Positions 5,864-12,556 of a stretch of DNA of 12,556 nt are shown here, one piece after another. Both the position numbers and the translations under genes were made by a program. Below the pieces are notes generated by a model. The model saw nothing but the letters and a program-made list of their open reading frames with translations. It made no database searches and was not told the origin of the DNA. The first letter of the stretch is position 1, and every line of letters starts with the position of its first letter. Source of the stretch: Dinoroseobacter sp034111085 (GTDB lineage Bacteria > Pseudomonadota > Alphaproteobacteria > Rhodobacterales > Rhodobacteraceae); contig JAWUXZ010000038.1 of NCBI GenBank assembly GCA_034111085.1, positions 1 through 12,556 on the forward strand, given 5' to 3'.

Positions 5864-6736
5864 ATGCCCCATACTTCCCCTGATGTGACTGCGTTCTTCG
5901 ACCAAGCTACAAACACAATTTCTTACGCAGTGCGCGATCCAGAAGGCTCGTCCGTCGCGGTCATCGATTCCGTGCTGGATTTCGACCACGCCTCTGGGCG
6001 CACAGATACGGCCTCAGCCGACGCAATTTTGGCATGGATCGCCAAGCATGATCTGCGCCTTGAGTGGATTTTGGAAAGCCATGTGCATGCTGATCACTTA
6101 AGTGCGGCGCCGTATTTGCAAGAACGCGCGGGCGGCAAGATCGGCATAGGGCGCAACATCACGATGATCCAGGAAACCTTCGGCAAGGTCTTCAACGAGG
6201 GCACTGAGTTTCAGCGCGATGGATCGCAATTTGACCAGTTATTCGGCGAGGGCGACAGCTTTGCGATTGGCCAACTCCGGGGCGATGTGATGCACACGCC
6301 GGGCCACACGCCTGCCTGCATGACTTACGTGATCGGCGATACGGCCTTTGTCGGCGATACGCTGTTCATGCCCGATTTCGGCACCGCGCGTTGCGATTTT
6401 CCGGGCGGGTCGGCGAGTGATCTGTACGATTCCGTCCAGCGCATCTTGAGCCTACCCGACGAGACGCGGATTTTTGTGGGCCATGATTACAAGGCCGCCG
6501 GGCGCGACGAGTTTGCGTGGGAAACCACCGTCGGCGCGCAGAAATCGGCCAATGTGCATATCGGCGGCGGGCGCGAGAAAGAGGCGTTTGTCGAGATGCG
6601 CGAGGCCCGCGATGCGACCTTGGGGATGCCAAAACTGATCATCCCTTCGCTGCAAGTCAACATGCGCGCCGGGCACATGCCCGAGCCCGATACAAACGGG
6701 CAAACCTATCTGAAGGTGCCTATTAACGCGCTGTAA
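5864..6736 (+). CDS. Metallo-beta-lactamase fold hydrolase, persulfide dioxygenase-like (ETHE1/Blh type)
   Basis: A 290-residue MBL-fold enzyme. It holds the signature HVHADH (73-78: His73, His75, Asp77, His78), then His148 in HTPGHTP, Asp165 in VGDTLF and His207 in VGHDYK, which together would form the metal site. GTARCDFPGGSASDLYDSV (173-191) is typical of the ETHE1/Blh group of persulfide dioxygenases, non-heme iron enzymes that use O2 to oxidise glutathione persulfide to sulfite during sulfide detoxification. Position and length (about 290) suit the Blh-like subtype rather than glyoxalase II. AAGGAG (5851-5856) supports the ATG at 5864; the in-frame ATG at 5819 has no such support. No rhodanese or BigR gene is adjacent. 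The FNR box 62 bases upstream could link it to oxygen. The exact substrate is inferred from family. Confidence 0.88.
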   Translation: MPHTSPDVTAFFDQATNTISYAVRDPEGSSVAVIDSVLDFDHASGRTDTASADAILAWIAKHDLRLEWILESHVHADHLSAAPYLQERAGGKIGIGRNITMIQETFGKVFNEGTEFQRDGSQFDQLFGEGDSFAIGQLRGDVMHTPGHTPACMTYVIGDTAFVGDTLFMPDFGTARCDFPGGSASDLYDSVQRILSLPDETRIFVGHDYKAAGRDEFAWETTVGAQKSANVHIGGGREKEAFVEMREARDATLGMPKLIIPSLQVNMRAGHMPEPDTNGQTYLKVPINAL

Positions 6737-6743
6737 GGGCGAT

Positions 6744-6765
6744 CGCCCGGCGGTGAAGCCGGGCG
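6744..6765. terminator. GC-rich hairpin between convergent genes
   Basis: CGCCCGGC (6744-6751) pairs perfectly with GCCGGGCG (6758-6765) around a six-base loop. It lies between the ends of the convergent hydrolase and DUF937 genes and could serve both. No run of T follows on either strand, so intrinsic termination would be weak. It overlaps a 12-bp palindrome GGGCGATCGCCC (6737-6748) that begins right after the hydrolase stop codon. Confidence 0.45.
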
Positions 6766-6772
6766 CATTGGC

Positions 6773-7390
6773 CTATTTCATCAACTTGCCAAGGCTATCA
6801 TCCAGCGGCGAGCCGTCGCCATCTTCGTCCAGCATACTCATCAAACCACAGAGCGGGTTCGCACTGGCCTGATTGGCACTGCCACCGCCAAAAAGACCAC
6901 TCAGCAATCCACCAAGACCGCCGCTCTTGGCCTCACCGCTACCAGCCACTTGACCCATCATCGATTGCAGCGCGATGTCGGGCATATTCTTCTGCATTCC
7001 ACCTTGCAGCATCCCAGCAAGTGCTGGCAAAAACTGCGCCACGGTGCCTGCATCTACGCCTGCGCGATTGGCGGCCTCAGAGGCCAGCGCCTCAGTTTCG
7101 GCCTGACCGCCCATAAGTTGCTCGAGAAACGCTTGGCCCTGCGCGCGCCCTTGAGTGCTGGCGGCTTGGACCGGATCATCAAACAACTGCGCATTGCCCT
7201 CGCCCATCAACGATCCCAACAGACCCTCAGCGCCGCCCCGCGTTGCGCGCTCTTTGGCAGCAGACCCAATCGCAGGCGCCAGCATCTTGGCAAGGCCCTC
7301 GGCTTGGGCCGGGTCCATGTTGAATTGCTGGGCCAATTGCGCGAGGCCTCGGCCGCCTTGGGCTTGGCTGAGAAGTTTCATCAATGACAT
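6773..7390 (-). CDS. DUF937 family protein
   Basis: A 205-residue protein of the DUF937 family (relatives of E. coli YidB), function unknown. It begins MSLMKLLSQAQGGRGLAQLA, followed by repeated short helices separated by Gly. A Gly-rich stretch, GGLGGLLSGLFGGGS (157-171), precedes the C-terminal LDEDGDGSPLDD (187-198), which has the DxDxDG spacing of an EF-hand or dockerin-like calcium loop and is seen in other members of this family. Gln, Ala and Gly are abundant; there is no signal peptide or membrane segment. GGAG lies about nine bases before the ATG. The tetR-type gene ends only 48 bases upstream on the same strand without a terminator, so both may be one transcript under the TetR operator. 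Calcium binding is inferred from the motif only. Confidence 0.85.
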   Translation of the reverse strand: MSLMKLLSQAQGGRGLAQLAQQFNMDPAQAEGLAKMLAPAIGSAAKERATRGGAEGLLGSLMGEGNAQLFDDPVQAASTQGRAQGQAFLEQLMGGQAETEALASEAANRAGVDAGTVAQFLPALAGMLQGGMQKNMPDIALQSMMGQVAGSGEAKSGGLGGLLSGLFGGGSANQASANPLCGLMSMLDEDGDGSPLDDSLGKLMK

Positions 7391-7438
7391 TCTGGGGTGC
7401 TCCGTAAAGTGGGTTGGTCGAGCTTTAGTCCTAGCGAG

Positions 7439-8002
7439 CTAGGGCGTCAGGGGGAAAAGCAACGGCTGATCCTCGTTTTCGAGCCTAGATTTTGCGTTGG
7501 CGCGTGTGGGGCGCAGATAGCTTTCGACCATCTTTGCATACAGACGCGACAACGCCTTATCGTGCTGGCCGGCACCACGAAACACCGCCAACTCAAGTTC
7601 AGCAAGCTGGACGGCGCGCGGCCACAACGCCTCAAACCGGTCCACATAGCGGTTGGCCAGCGTCTGGACACGTTCAGCCTCGACCTCAGCCACCAGAGCG
7701 CCAAGCGTTGGGGCCCGTGTTGCAAGCAACCGAATGCCATCTTCCAGCGCCGGGGCGAGGTGAAGATCAGATGTGGTTGCGGTGCCTGTTTCCACAGCGC
7801 GCAAGGCGTCCTCTGCCCAAGCCTGCACAACCCCCTCCAGATAGGCGGCGTGATCCGAAAAGTGGTGATAAAACGAGCCCTTGCTCAGCCCCGCGCGCGT
7901 GCAAATTGCATCCAGCCGCAGCGCGTCCGGGCCAGCCTCAGCCAGCGCAGTTTGCCCAAGGGCAAGCCAATCTGCGCGGCTGAAACGAGGGCGTGGAGGC
8001 AT
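7439..8002 (-). CDS. TetR/AcrR-family transcriptional regulator
   Basis: A 187-residue one-component repressor. The N-terminal HTH domain spans roughly residues 8-55, with the diagnostic LRLDAICTRAGLSKGSFYHHF at 28-48 (helix-turn-helix ending in the Y-H-H-F motif). The remaining 130 residues form the variable ligand-binding and dimerisation domain, whose ligand cannot be read from sequence. Only a weak GAG precedes the ATG. Its upstream region (8003-8091) carries a large dyad with two CATACC-N4-GGTA-type sites, so it is most likely autoregulated. It is followed closely by the DUF937 gene on the same strand and preceded by sodB, whose transcription stops at a strong terminator, so the regulator has its own promoter. 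Confidence 0.92.
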   Translation of the reverse strand: MPPRPRFSRADWLALGQTALAEAGPDALRLDAICTRAGLSKGSFYHHFSDHAAYLEGVVQAWAEDALRAVETGTATTSDLHLAPALEDGIRLLATRAPTLGALVAEVEAERVQTLANRYVDRFEALWPRAVQLAELELAVFRGAGQHDKALSRLYAKMVESYLRPTRANAKSRLENEDQPLLFPLTP

Positions 8003-8038
8003 AAAGAGATACTCGGGTTTGAGAAGCTATAGCCTTAA

Positions 8039-8077
8039 CATACCATAAGGTACGTAAGATACATACCTTATGGTATG
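8039..8077. promoter_or_regulatory. Double operator upstream of the TetR-type gene
   Basis: A perfect 14-bp inverted repeat: CATACCATAAGGTA at 8039-8052 and TACCTTATGGTATG at 8064-8077, with an 11-base spacer. Each half also contains its own dyad: CATACC-ATAA-GGTACG (8039-8054) and the perfect CATACC-TTAT-GGTATG (8062-8077), with centres 23 bp apart. This suggests two regulator dimers bound side by side. Its position 37-75 bases before the regulator's ATG implies autoregulation. Confidence 0.75.
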
Positions 8078-8091
8078 GTTTGGTAAAAGCC

Positions 8092-8118
8092 AAAAAAAGA
8101 GCCGCCCGAAGGCGACCC
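8092..8118 (-). terminator. Rho-independent terminator of sodB
   Basis: On the minus strand GGGTCGCC-TTCG-GGCGGCTC forms an 8-bp stem (two G-U pairs) closed by a C(UUCG)G tetraloop, followed at once by seven T (8098-8092). It lies 27 bases past the sodB stop codon and separates sodB from the TetR gene and its operator. Confidence 0.92.
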
Positions 8119-8145
8119 TTTGATGTCTGGCGTTTTCGTGCGCGA

Positions 8146-8745
8146 TCACATGCGCGAAGCGACGTTTTCCCAATCGACGAGGTTCTCGAGGAAGTTCGCC
8201 AAGTAAGCCGGGCGCTTGTTGCGGAAGTCGATGTAGTACGAATGCTCCCACACGTCGCAGCCCAGAAGTGCCGTTTGGCCGAAGCAAAGCGGGTTCACAC
8301 CGTTTTCGGTTTTGGTCACTGCCAACGATCCGTCTGCGTTCTTCACCAACCATGCCCAGCCAGCGCCGAACTGGCCTGCGCCTGCTGCCGAGAATGCCGC
8401 TTTGAAATCAGCGGCTGAACCGAAGCTGTCATTGATGGCTTTCTCAAGCTCGGACGGCATCGCGTTGCCATTCGGACCCATCATTGCCCAGAACTCGTTA
8501 TGGTTCCACAACTGGCTGATATTGTTGAAGATACCGCTTTGGGCGACAGACGACGCGTCATAGGTGCCAGTGATGATGTCTTCGAGGGATTTGCCCTCCC
8601 ACTCGGTCCCGGCGATCAGCTTGTTGCCGGTGTCGACATAGGCTTTGTGGTGCAGGTCGTGGTGGTATTCGAGCGTCTCGGCGGACATGCCATGTGCGGC
8701 CAGCGCGTCGTGGGCATAGGGCAGATCGGGAAGTTCAAAAGCCAT
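8146..8745 (-). CDS. sodB: Superoxide dismutase, iron type
   Basis: A 199-residue cytoplasmic superoxide dismutase converting superoxide to O2 and H2O2. Metal ligands align with the Fe/Mn family: His28 (EYHHD), His82 (LWNHNEF), Asp164 and His168 (CDVWEH). Gln78 in NISQLWNH occupies the place of the outer-sphere glutamine of E. coli FeSOD, which favours the iron type over manganese; cambialistic activity cannot be excluded. The sequence follows E. coli SodB closely at MAFELPDLPYAHDALAAHGM and VWEHSYYIDFRNKRPAYL. GGAGA stands just before the ATG. It lies 63 bases after soxG on the same strand, has a candidate promoter of its own, and ends at a strong terminator. Confidence 0.97.
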   Translation of the reverse strand: MAFELPDLPYAHDALAAHGMSAETLEYHHDLHHKAYVDTGNKLIAGTEWEGKSLEDIITGTYDASSVAQSGIFNNISQLWNHNEFWAMMGPNGNAMPSELEKAINDSFGSAADFKAAFSAAGAGQFGAGWAWLVKNADGSLAVTKTENGVNPLCFGQTALLGCDVWEHSYYIDFRNKRPAYLANFLENLVDWENVASRM

Positions 8746-8781
8746 AGGAAATCTCCTGTTTGGTCGCGTGTGTTCTAGGTC

Positions 8782-8812
8782 TGTATAAGAGGTCTCGGAT
8801 CACGAAGGTCAA
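8782..8812 (-). promoter_or_regulatory. Candidate sodB promoter
   Basis: Minus-strand TTGACC (8812-8807), overlapping the soxG stop codon, is followed after 18-19 bases by TTATAC or TATACA (8788-8782). Matches to sigma-70 are good at -35 and fair at -10; spacing is slightly long. It would let sodB be expressed apart from the sox operon. Confidence 0.4.
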
Positions 8813-9363
8813 GGCGCGGGCGTGAAATAGCCCACCTGGGTGCCGGGCTTTGCCGCCGTTTTTAGCAGGTCCTCGACATATTGCGCGACCGACTGGAAGG
8901 CGATCACCCGAAAGCTATCAGGGCCAGTCATCCAGAACGCAGCGGCGACTTGGGCAAGGCGGGTGCGGCGCATCTCACCGGGCTCAAACACGCCCGGCGC
9001 AAGGTCAACCGGGGCGAGTTTTGCCAGCACTTCGCGGGCGTGCGGGCCAATAATATCAAAGGCGGCGCGGGCGTCCGAAACCTCCACCGCCATGGCGAAC
9101 TGATCGGCGAAAGCACTGGTCAGGCCTGCGGCAGTTTTGGCAGCCTCTGCGTGCGGGCAAAGCAACAGCAATTCATCTGGTGACATCCACGCCAACGCTT
9201 GGTCGCCGCTGGTTATGATGGCGCGCTGTGCGGGCAGGTCCAGTCCGGTAACGCTTTGAATAGCATTGGTAAAGTCGGCGTCCGCAAGCGTGCCCCGGAT
9301 CGTCAGCATCCCTTGCACAGGCAGTGCTGTAATCGTCGCTAAGGGGGTCATGACCTCAGACAT
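8809..9363 (-). CDS. soxG: Sarcosine oxidase gamma subunit
   Basis: The 184-residue gamma subunit of heterotetrameric sarcosine oxidase, a fold related to the folate-binding GcvT/YgfZ domain, which completes the soluble complex with the beta, alpha and delta subunits. The protein reads MSEVMTPLATITALPVQGML at the N-terminus; TSGDQALAWMSPDELLLLCP and VSDARAAFDIIGPHAREVLA are typical SoxG stretches, as is the C-terminal DSFRVIAFQSVAQYVEDLL. The ATG at 9363 is favoured over 9378: GGGGAG (9377-9372) lies eight bases upstream, and the start overlaps the end of soxA by eight bases, the close packing usual in this operon. Confidence 0.93.
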   Translation of the reverse strand: MSEVMTPLATITALPVQGMLTIRGTLADADFTNAIQSVTGLDLPAQRAIITSGDQALAWMSPDELLLLCPHAEAAKTAAGLTSAFADQFAMAVEVSDARAAFDIIGPHAREVLAKLAPVDLAPGVFEPGEMRRTRLAQVAAAFWMTGPDSFRVIAFQSVAQYVEDLLKTAAKPGTQVGYFTPAP

Positions 9364-12300
9364 TTTGCTTCTCCCCATCCTTATCGTAGAACACCTGATC
9401 GACGATCTTGGCCTTCAGAATGCGCCCATCCGTGGTTGGGAAATCGAGCACCTCACCCATCCGGTCCGGCCCGTTCAGCACCAGCCCCATGGCAATACCG
9501 CGCTGCAATGTGGGCGAGAAATAGGTCGAGGTCACGCGCCCTTGCACCGCCCCCTGCCCGTTCGCGTTCTGGCCTTCGGCAGTTGCATATGCGCCGTCGG
9601 TCAGCACGTCCGCAGGCGTCACTGTCTCTAGGCCCACCAGTTTCCAGCGCTTTGGATCGGTCATGTGACTACGCTCTTGCGCACGCTTGCCGAGGAAGTC
9701 CTCTTTCTTCTTCGAGATCGCCCAGTTTAGACCGAGGTCTTGTGGGATGATGGTGCCATCAGTCTCATCACCGATCATGATAAAGCCCTTCTCGGCGCGC
9801 AGAATATGAAGCGCCTCAGTCCCGTAAGCCATTGCGCTATAGGGCTTTCCAGCCTCATGCAGCTTTTCCCACAGATCAAGGCCAAGGGCAGCGGGGGCGG
9901 CAATCTCGTAGGATAACTCGCCCGAGAAGCTGATGCGGAACACCCGCACCGGAATACCCGCAAGCGTCCCGTCAGCCCAATCCATGAAGCTGAGTGCAGT
10001 TTTCGACACGTCCATTCCGCCAAGATCTTCAAGCACATCGCGCGCATTTGGCCCCACAACGGCGATCTGGGCGAACTGCTCGGTCAGGTTGGCGACATGA
10101 ACTTTCAGATCCCACCATTCGGTCTGTAGCCATTCTTCCATATGTCCGTGAATGCGGTCCGCACCGCCCGAGGTCGTATGGCAAAGCCACGTATCCTCAT
10201 TGATCCGCGCGACCACACCATCATCAGACAGAAACCCGTTTTCCGAGCACATCAGACCATAACGACAACGCCCGATCTTCAGGGTGCTCATCATATTGGT
10301 ATACATCAGATCGACGAATTTTCCTGCATCTGGCCCTTTTACCAACAACTTACCAAGCGTGGAGGCATCGAGCAGCCCAAGGTTTTCGCGGGTGTTCAAG
10401 ACCTCACGGCTGACCGCATCCGAGTGGGTCTCACCAACCCGTGGGTAGCAATATGGGCGGCGCCAATGACCCACCGGCTCCCAATAGGCAGCGTTTGCTT
10501 CGTGCCACGCATGCATCGAGGTACGGCGCAACGGTTGGAAGATCTCAGCCCGCGCCTCGCCTGCAATCGCGCCCATGGAGATCGGCGTATAGGGCGGGCG
10601 GAATGTGGTTGTTCCGACCTGCGGGATTTCCGCGCCTAGCTGATCTGCGAGCACTGCAAGCCCGTTGATATTGCTAAGCTTTCCTTGATCGGTTGCCATG
10701 CCGAGCGTTGTATACCTTTTGGTATGCTCGACGCTCTCATATCCCTCGCGCGCGGCAAGTTGGACGTCGGATACCTTCACATCGTTCTGGAAATCGAGCC
10801 ACATTTTGGAGCGCAGTTTGACGTTCGCACCTTGGGGCATGATCCAGACCGGGGCGAGCGGGGCCTCGGATGGGGCGTCTGCCTTTGGCGCTGGTGTCTT
10901 GGGCAGCTTGACCTTGGCGCGCTTGATGGCTTCGCGCGTCTGAGCGTGGGCGTCGGCAAGCGTCGCCTCTAACGTCATTTCGCCGTTCGCGGCTCCGGCA
11001 ACGCTTTGGTTTGGTTGACCTTCTTGGCCGGTTGGTGGGCGGTTGGGATCGGGGCGAAACATTGCGCCTCCCGCGTCCCATGTCAGTTTGCCGCCCGTAT
11101 GGGACCAGAAATGCACAATGGGCGACCAACCGCCGGACATGGCGACCGCGTCGCATTCGATTTCCTCAAGCACAGCGCCTTCACCTGCTTGTAGACACAT
11201 CCCGATGCCTTGTACGCGCTTGCCGCCTTTGACTTTTGCGATGGCTTTTCCGACCTCGACCCTAATCCCTAAGGCCCTGACTTGGTTTGGCAAATCACCG
11301 TTCGCCTCAGACCGCGCATCGAGCACGGCTGGCACCGAAAGTCCGGCTTCGTGCAACGCTATCGCCGTGCGGTAGGCGTCGTCGTTATTGGTCACAATCA
11401 CCGTGCGGTCACCTGCGGAGACGCCGAAATTAACCACGTAATCGCGCAACGCACTTGCCAGCATGACGCCGGGAACATCATTGCTCGCGAAGCTAAGCGG
11501 GCGCTCAACTGCTCCGCCTGCCGACAGGATTTGGCCCGCGCGCACGCGCCAGAGACGGTGGCGAGGTTGGCCATCCACAGGCGCATGATCAGTCAAACGC
11601 TCATAGCCCAGCATATAGCCGTGATCATAGATTCCAGCCGCCATGCAGCGCAGACGCAGCGTAACGTTGTCCATAGCTTCAAGGGCTTGGATGGTCTCTA
11701 GAATCCAATCTTGTACAGGCTGTTCATTAATCAAACCGCCATCGACAGGGCTGCGACCGCCCCATGTGGCAGTTTGTTCCATCAATATCACACGCAATCC
11801 GGCCTCGCCTGCGACGCGCGCGGCGTGCAGTCCCGCGACGCCACCACCGATGATGACGAGGTCTGCGAAGGCGTTGAAATGCTCGTAGGTATCGGGGTCG
11901 CGGTGCTTGGGCGCGGGGCCGAGGCCTGCAGCTTGGCGGATAAGCGGCTCAAACACGTGCTTCCAAAACGGGCGCGGATGGATGAAGGTTTTGTAATAAA
12001 ATCCGGCGGGCATCAGACGCGCGGCATAGGAGTTTAGCACGCCGATATCATAGTCGAGCGACGGCCAATGGTTCTGGCTGCGCGCGCTAAGACCTTGGAA
12101 AAGCTCGGTTGTTGTGACCCGTGCGTTGGGTTCCATCGACGCGTCGGTACCAAGGGCAACCAGCGCGTTTGGCTCTTCGGCCCCAGATGCGACGACGCTG
12201 CGGGGGCGGTGGTATTTAAACGAGCGGCCCATGAGCATTTGGTCATTGGCCAGCAGCGCCGAGGCAAGGGTATCGCCAGTGTGGCCCCAAAAGCGTTTGC

Positions 12301-12370
12301 CGTTAAACGAAAATTCCACGCGGGAAGTTCGGTCGATCAGCCGACCACCTGTGGCAAGACGAGTGCTCAT
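9356..12370 (-). CDS. soxA: Sarcosine oxidase alpha subunit
   Basis: The 1004-residue alpha subunit of heterotetrameric sarcosine oxidase, which with SoxBDG oxidatively demethylates sarcosine to glycine, forms 5,10-methylene-tetrahydrofolate and releases H2O2. Domains in order: an N-terminal ferredoxin-like domain (about 10-100, LIDRTSRVEFSFNGKRFWGH); a dinucleotide-binding domain with IIGGGVAGLHAARVAGEAG (about 173-191), which binds NAD+ in this subunit; a middle part with VEHTKRYTTLGMATDQGKLS; and a C-terminal aminomethyltransferase (GcvT-like) folate domain from about residue 620 (AYWEPVGHWRRPYCYPRVGE) to the end, including AEKGFIMIGDETDGTIIPQD. Length matches the family. The start at 12370 makes the ATGA overlap with soxD; the ATG at 12385 would run further into soxD. 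Everything in the frame is intact. A 16-bp stretch similar to the TetR operator lies inside it but is explained by the conserved protein motif. Confidence 0.97.
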   Translation of the reverse strand: MSTRLATGGRLIDRTSRVEFSFNGKRFWGHTGDTLASALLANDQMLMGRSFKYHRPRSVVASGAEEPNALVALGTDASMEPNARVTTTELFQGLSARSQNHWPSLDYDIGVLNSYAARLMPAGFYYKTFIHPRPFWKHVFEPLIRQAAGLGPAPKHRDPDTYEHFNAFADLVIIGGGVAGLHAARVAGEAGLRVILMEQTATWGGRSPVDGGLINEQPVQDWILETIQALEAMDNVTLRLRCMAAGIYDHGYMLGYERLTDHAPVDGQPRHRLWRVRAGQILSAGGAVERPLSFASNDVPGVMLASALRDYVVNFGVSAGDRTVIVTNNDDAYRTAIALHEAGLSVPAVLDARSEANGDLPNQVRALGIRVEVGKAIAKVKGGKRVQGIGMCLQAGEGAVLEEIECDAVAMSGGWSPIVHFWSHTGGKLTWDAGGAMFRPDPNRPPTGQEGQPNQSVAGAANGEMTLEATLADAHAQTREAIKRAKVKLPKTPAPKADAPSEAPLAPVWIMPQGANVKLRSKMWLDFQNDVKVSDVQLAAREGYESVEHTKRYTTLGMATDQGKLSNINGLAVLADQLGAEIPQVGTTTFRPPYTPISMGAIAGEARAEIFQPLRRTSMHAWHEANAAYWEPVGHWRRPYCYPRVGETHSDAVSREVLNTRENLGLLDASTLGKLLVKGPDAGKFVDLMYTNMMSTLKIGRCRYGLMCSENGFLSDDGVVARINEDTWLCHTTSGGADRIHGHMEEWLQTEWWDLKVHVANLTEQFAQIAVVGPNARDVLEDLGGMDVSKTALSFMDWADGTLAGIPVRVFRISFSGELSYEIAAPAALGLDLWEKLHEAGKPYSAMAYGTEALHILRAEKGFIMIGDETDGTIIPQDLGLNWAISKKKEDFLGKRAQERSHMTDPKRWKLVGLETVTPADVLTDGAYATAEGQNANGQGAVQGRVTSTYFSPTLQRGIAMGLVLNGPDRMGEVLDFPTTDGRILKAKIVDQVFYDKDGEKQNV

Positions 12371-12556
12371 GACAGGCCCTCCCAATCGGGTCGTTTGGTT
12401 TTAATCTTTTTGATCAAAGCCTTGGGAGGCTCCGTCACTTGGGCGGAATAGGTGCCGAAGACCTCTAGCGTCTGTGTGCAGCGCGCGGCATGGAACCATT
12501 TCCCGCAGCCATTGGCATGACGCCCGCGCTCAAAATGCACGCCGCGCGGGATCTTG
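12367..12556 (-). CDS. soxD: Sarcosine oxidase delta subunit, C-terminal part (cut by window edge)
   Basis: Only the last 62 residues of the small zinc-binding delta subunit are visible. They read RGVHFERGRHANGCGKWFHA, then TLEVFGTYSAQVTEP and end RPDWEGLS. The His and Cys of RHANGC, four residues apart, correspond to two of the four known zinc ligands of this subunit; the other two, an N-terminal CxxC, lie outside the window. The stop TGA overlaps the soxA start as ATGA, so translation of soxA is probably coupled. The expected soxB would lie further right. The sequence was read directly from the minus strand; the frame is open to the edge. Confidence 0.93.
   Translation of the reverse strand, partial: KIPRGVHFERGRHANGCGKWFHAARCTQTLEVFGTYSAQVTEPPKALIKKIKTKRPDWEGLS

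Noticed and set aside
10142..10639. Long plus-strand open frames inside soxA
   Set aside because: They are antisense to a well-conserved domain and show composition typical of opposite-strand shadows in GC-rich genes.
10711..10726. TATACC-TTTT-GGTATG inside soxA matches the TetR operator half (8062-8077) in 14 of 16 bases
   Set aside because: It encodes the conserved HTKRYTT motif of the alpha subunit, so the likeness is explained by protein constraint; it is also far from any gene start.

Overview
The window looks like a chromosomal segment from a marine alphaproteobacterium of the Rhodobacteraceae (Roseobacter-type). The grounds are a GapR/DUF2312 protein, a soxDAG heterotetrameric sarcosine oxidase cluster, an FnrL-type box, an iron superoxide dismutase, and moderately high GC coding sequence with alphaproteobacterial protein style. 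No CRISPR array, rRNA or insertion sequence is visible.

Left part (1-1000): the end of an integrated element. A P4-type tyrosine integrase gene on the minus strand lies next to tRNA-Thr(UGU), which is also on the minus strand. The integrase is interrupted by an in-frame amber codon; the reading frame is otherwise open to the window edge. Repeats of the CGTACCCCC type lie at the integrase start. The element would extend leftwards, out of the window.

Middle part (1005-5042): a sulfotransferase-like hypothetical gene (+), then a convergent spacer with an unexplained 22-bp perfect palindrome and AGGTCA repeats. GapR (-) follows, then a small two-helix membrane protein (+) whose stop codon interlocks with that of a convergent fused enoyl-CoA hydratase/3-hydroxyacyl-CoA dehydrogenase (-) of fatty-acid beta-oxidation.

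Region 5043-7440: a short DksA/TraR-family zinc-finger gene (-) is translationally coupled to a very acidic 80-residue protein (-). A persulfide-dioxygenase-like metallo-hydrolase gene (+) diverges from them. A perfect FNR box sits between. On the minus strand a TCTAAT -10 element lies at exactly the distance expected for a class II FNR-activated promoter, so the DksA-like pair is a candidate oxygen-controlled unit. A DUF937 gene (-) follows, converging on the hydrolase gene across a GC-rich hairpin.

Right part (7439-12556, all minus strand): the partial soxD, soxA and soxG genes overlap in the order of a sarcosine oxidase operon. They are followed by sodB with a candidate promoter of its own and a strong UUCG-loop terminator. 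Then come a double TetR operator, the tetR-type gene, and DUF937. The soxDAG products oxidise sarcosine, passing the methyl group to tetrahydrofolate and making H2O2.

The best candidates for something undescribed are the FNR-box/DksA-like/acidic-protein unit, the palindrome cluster beside gapR, and the double operator of the TetR regulator.
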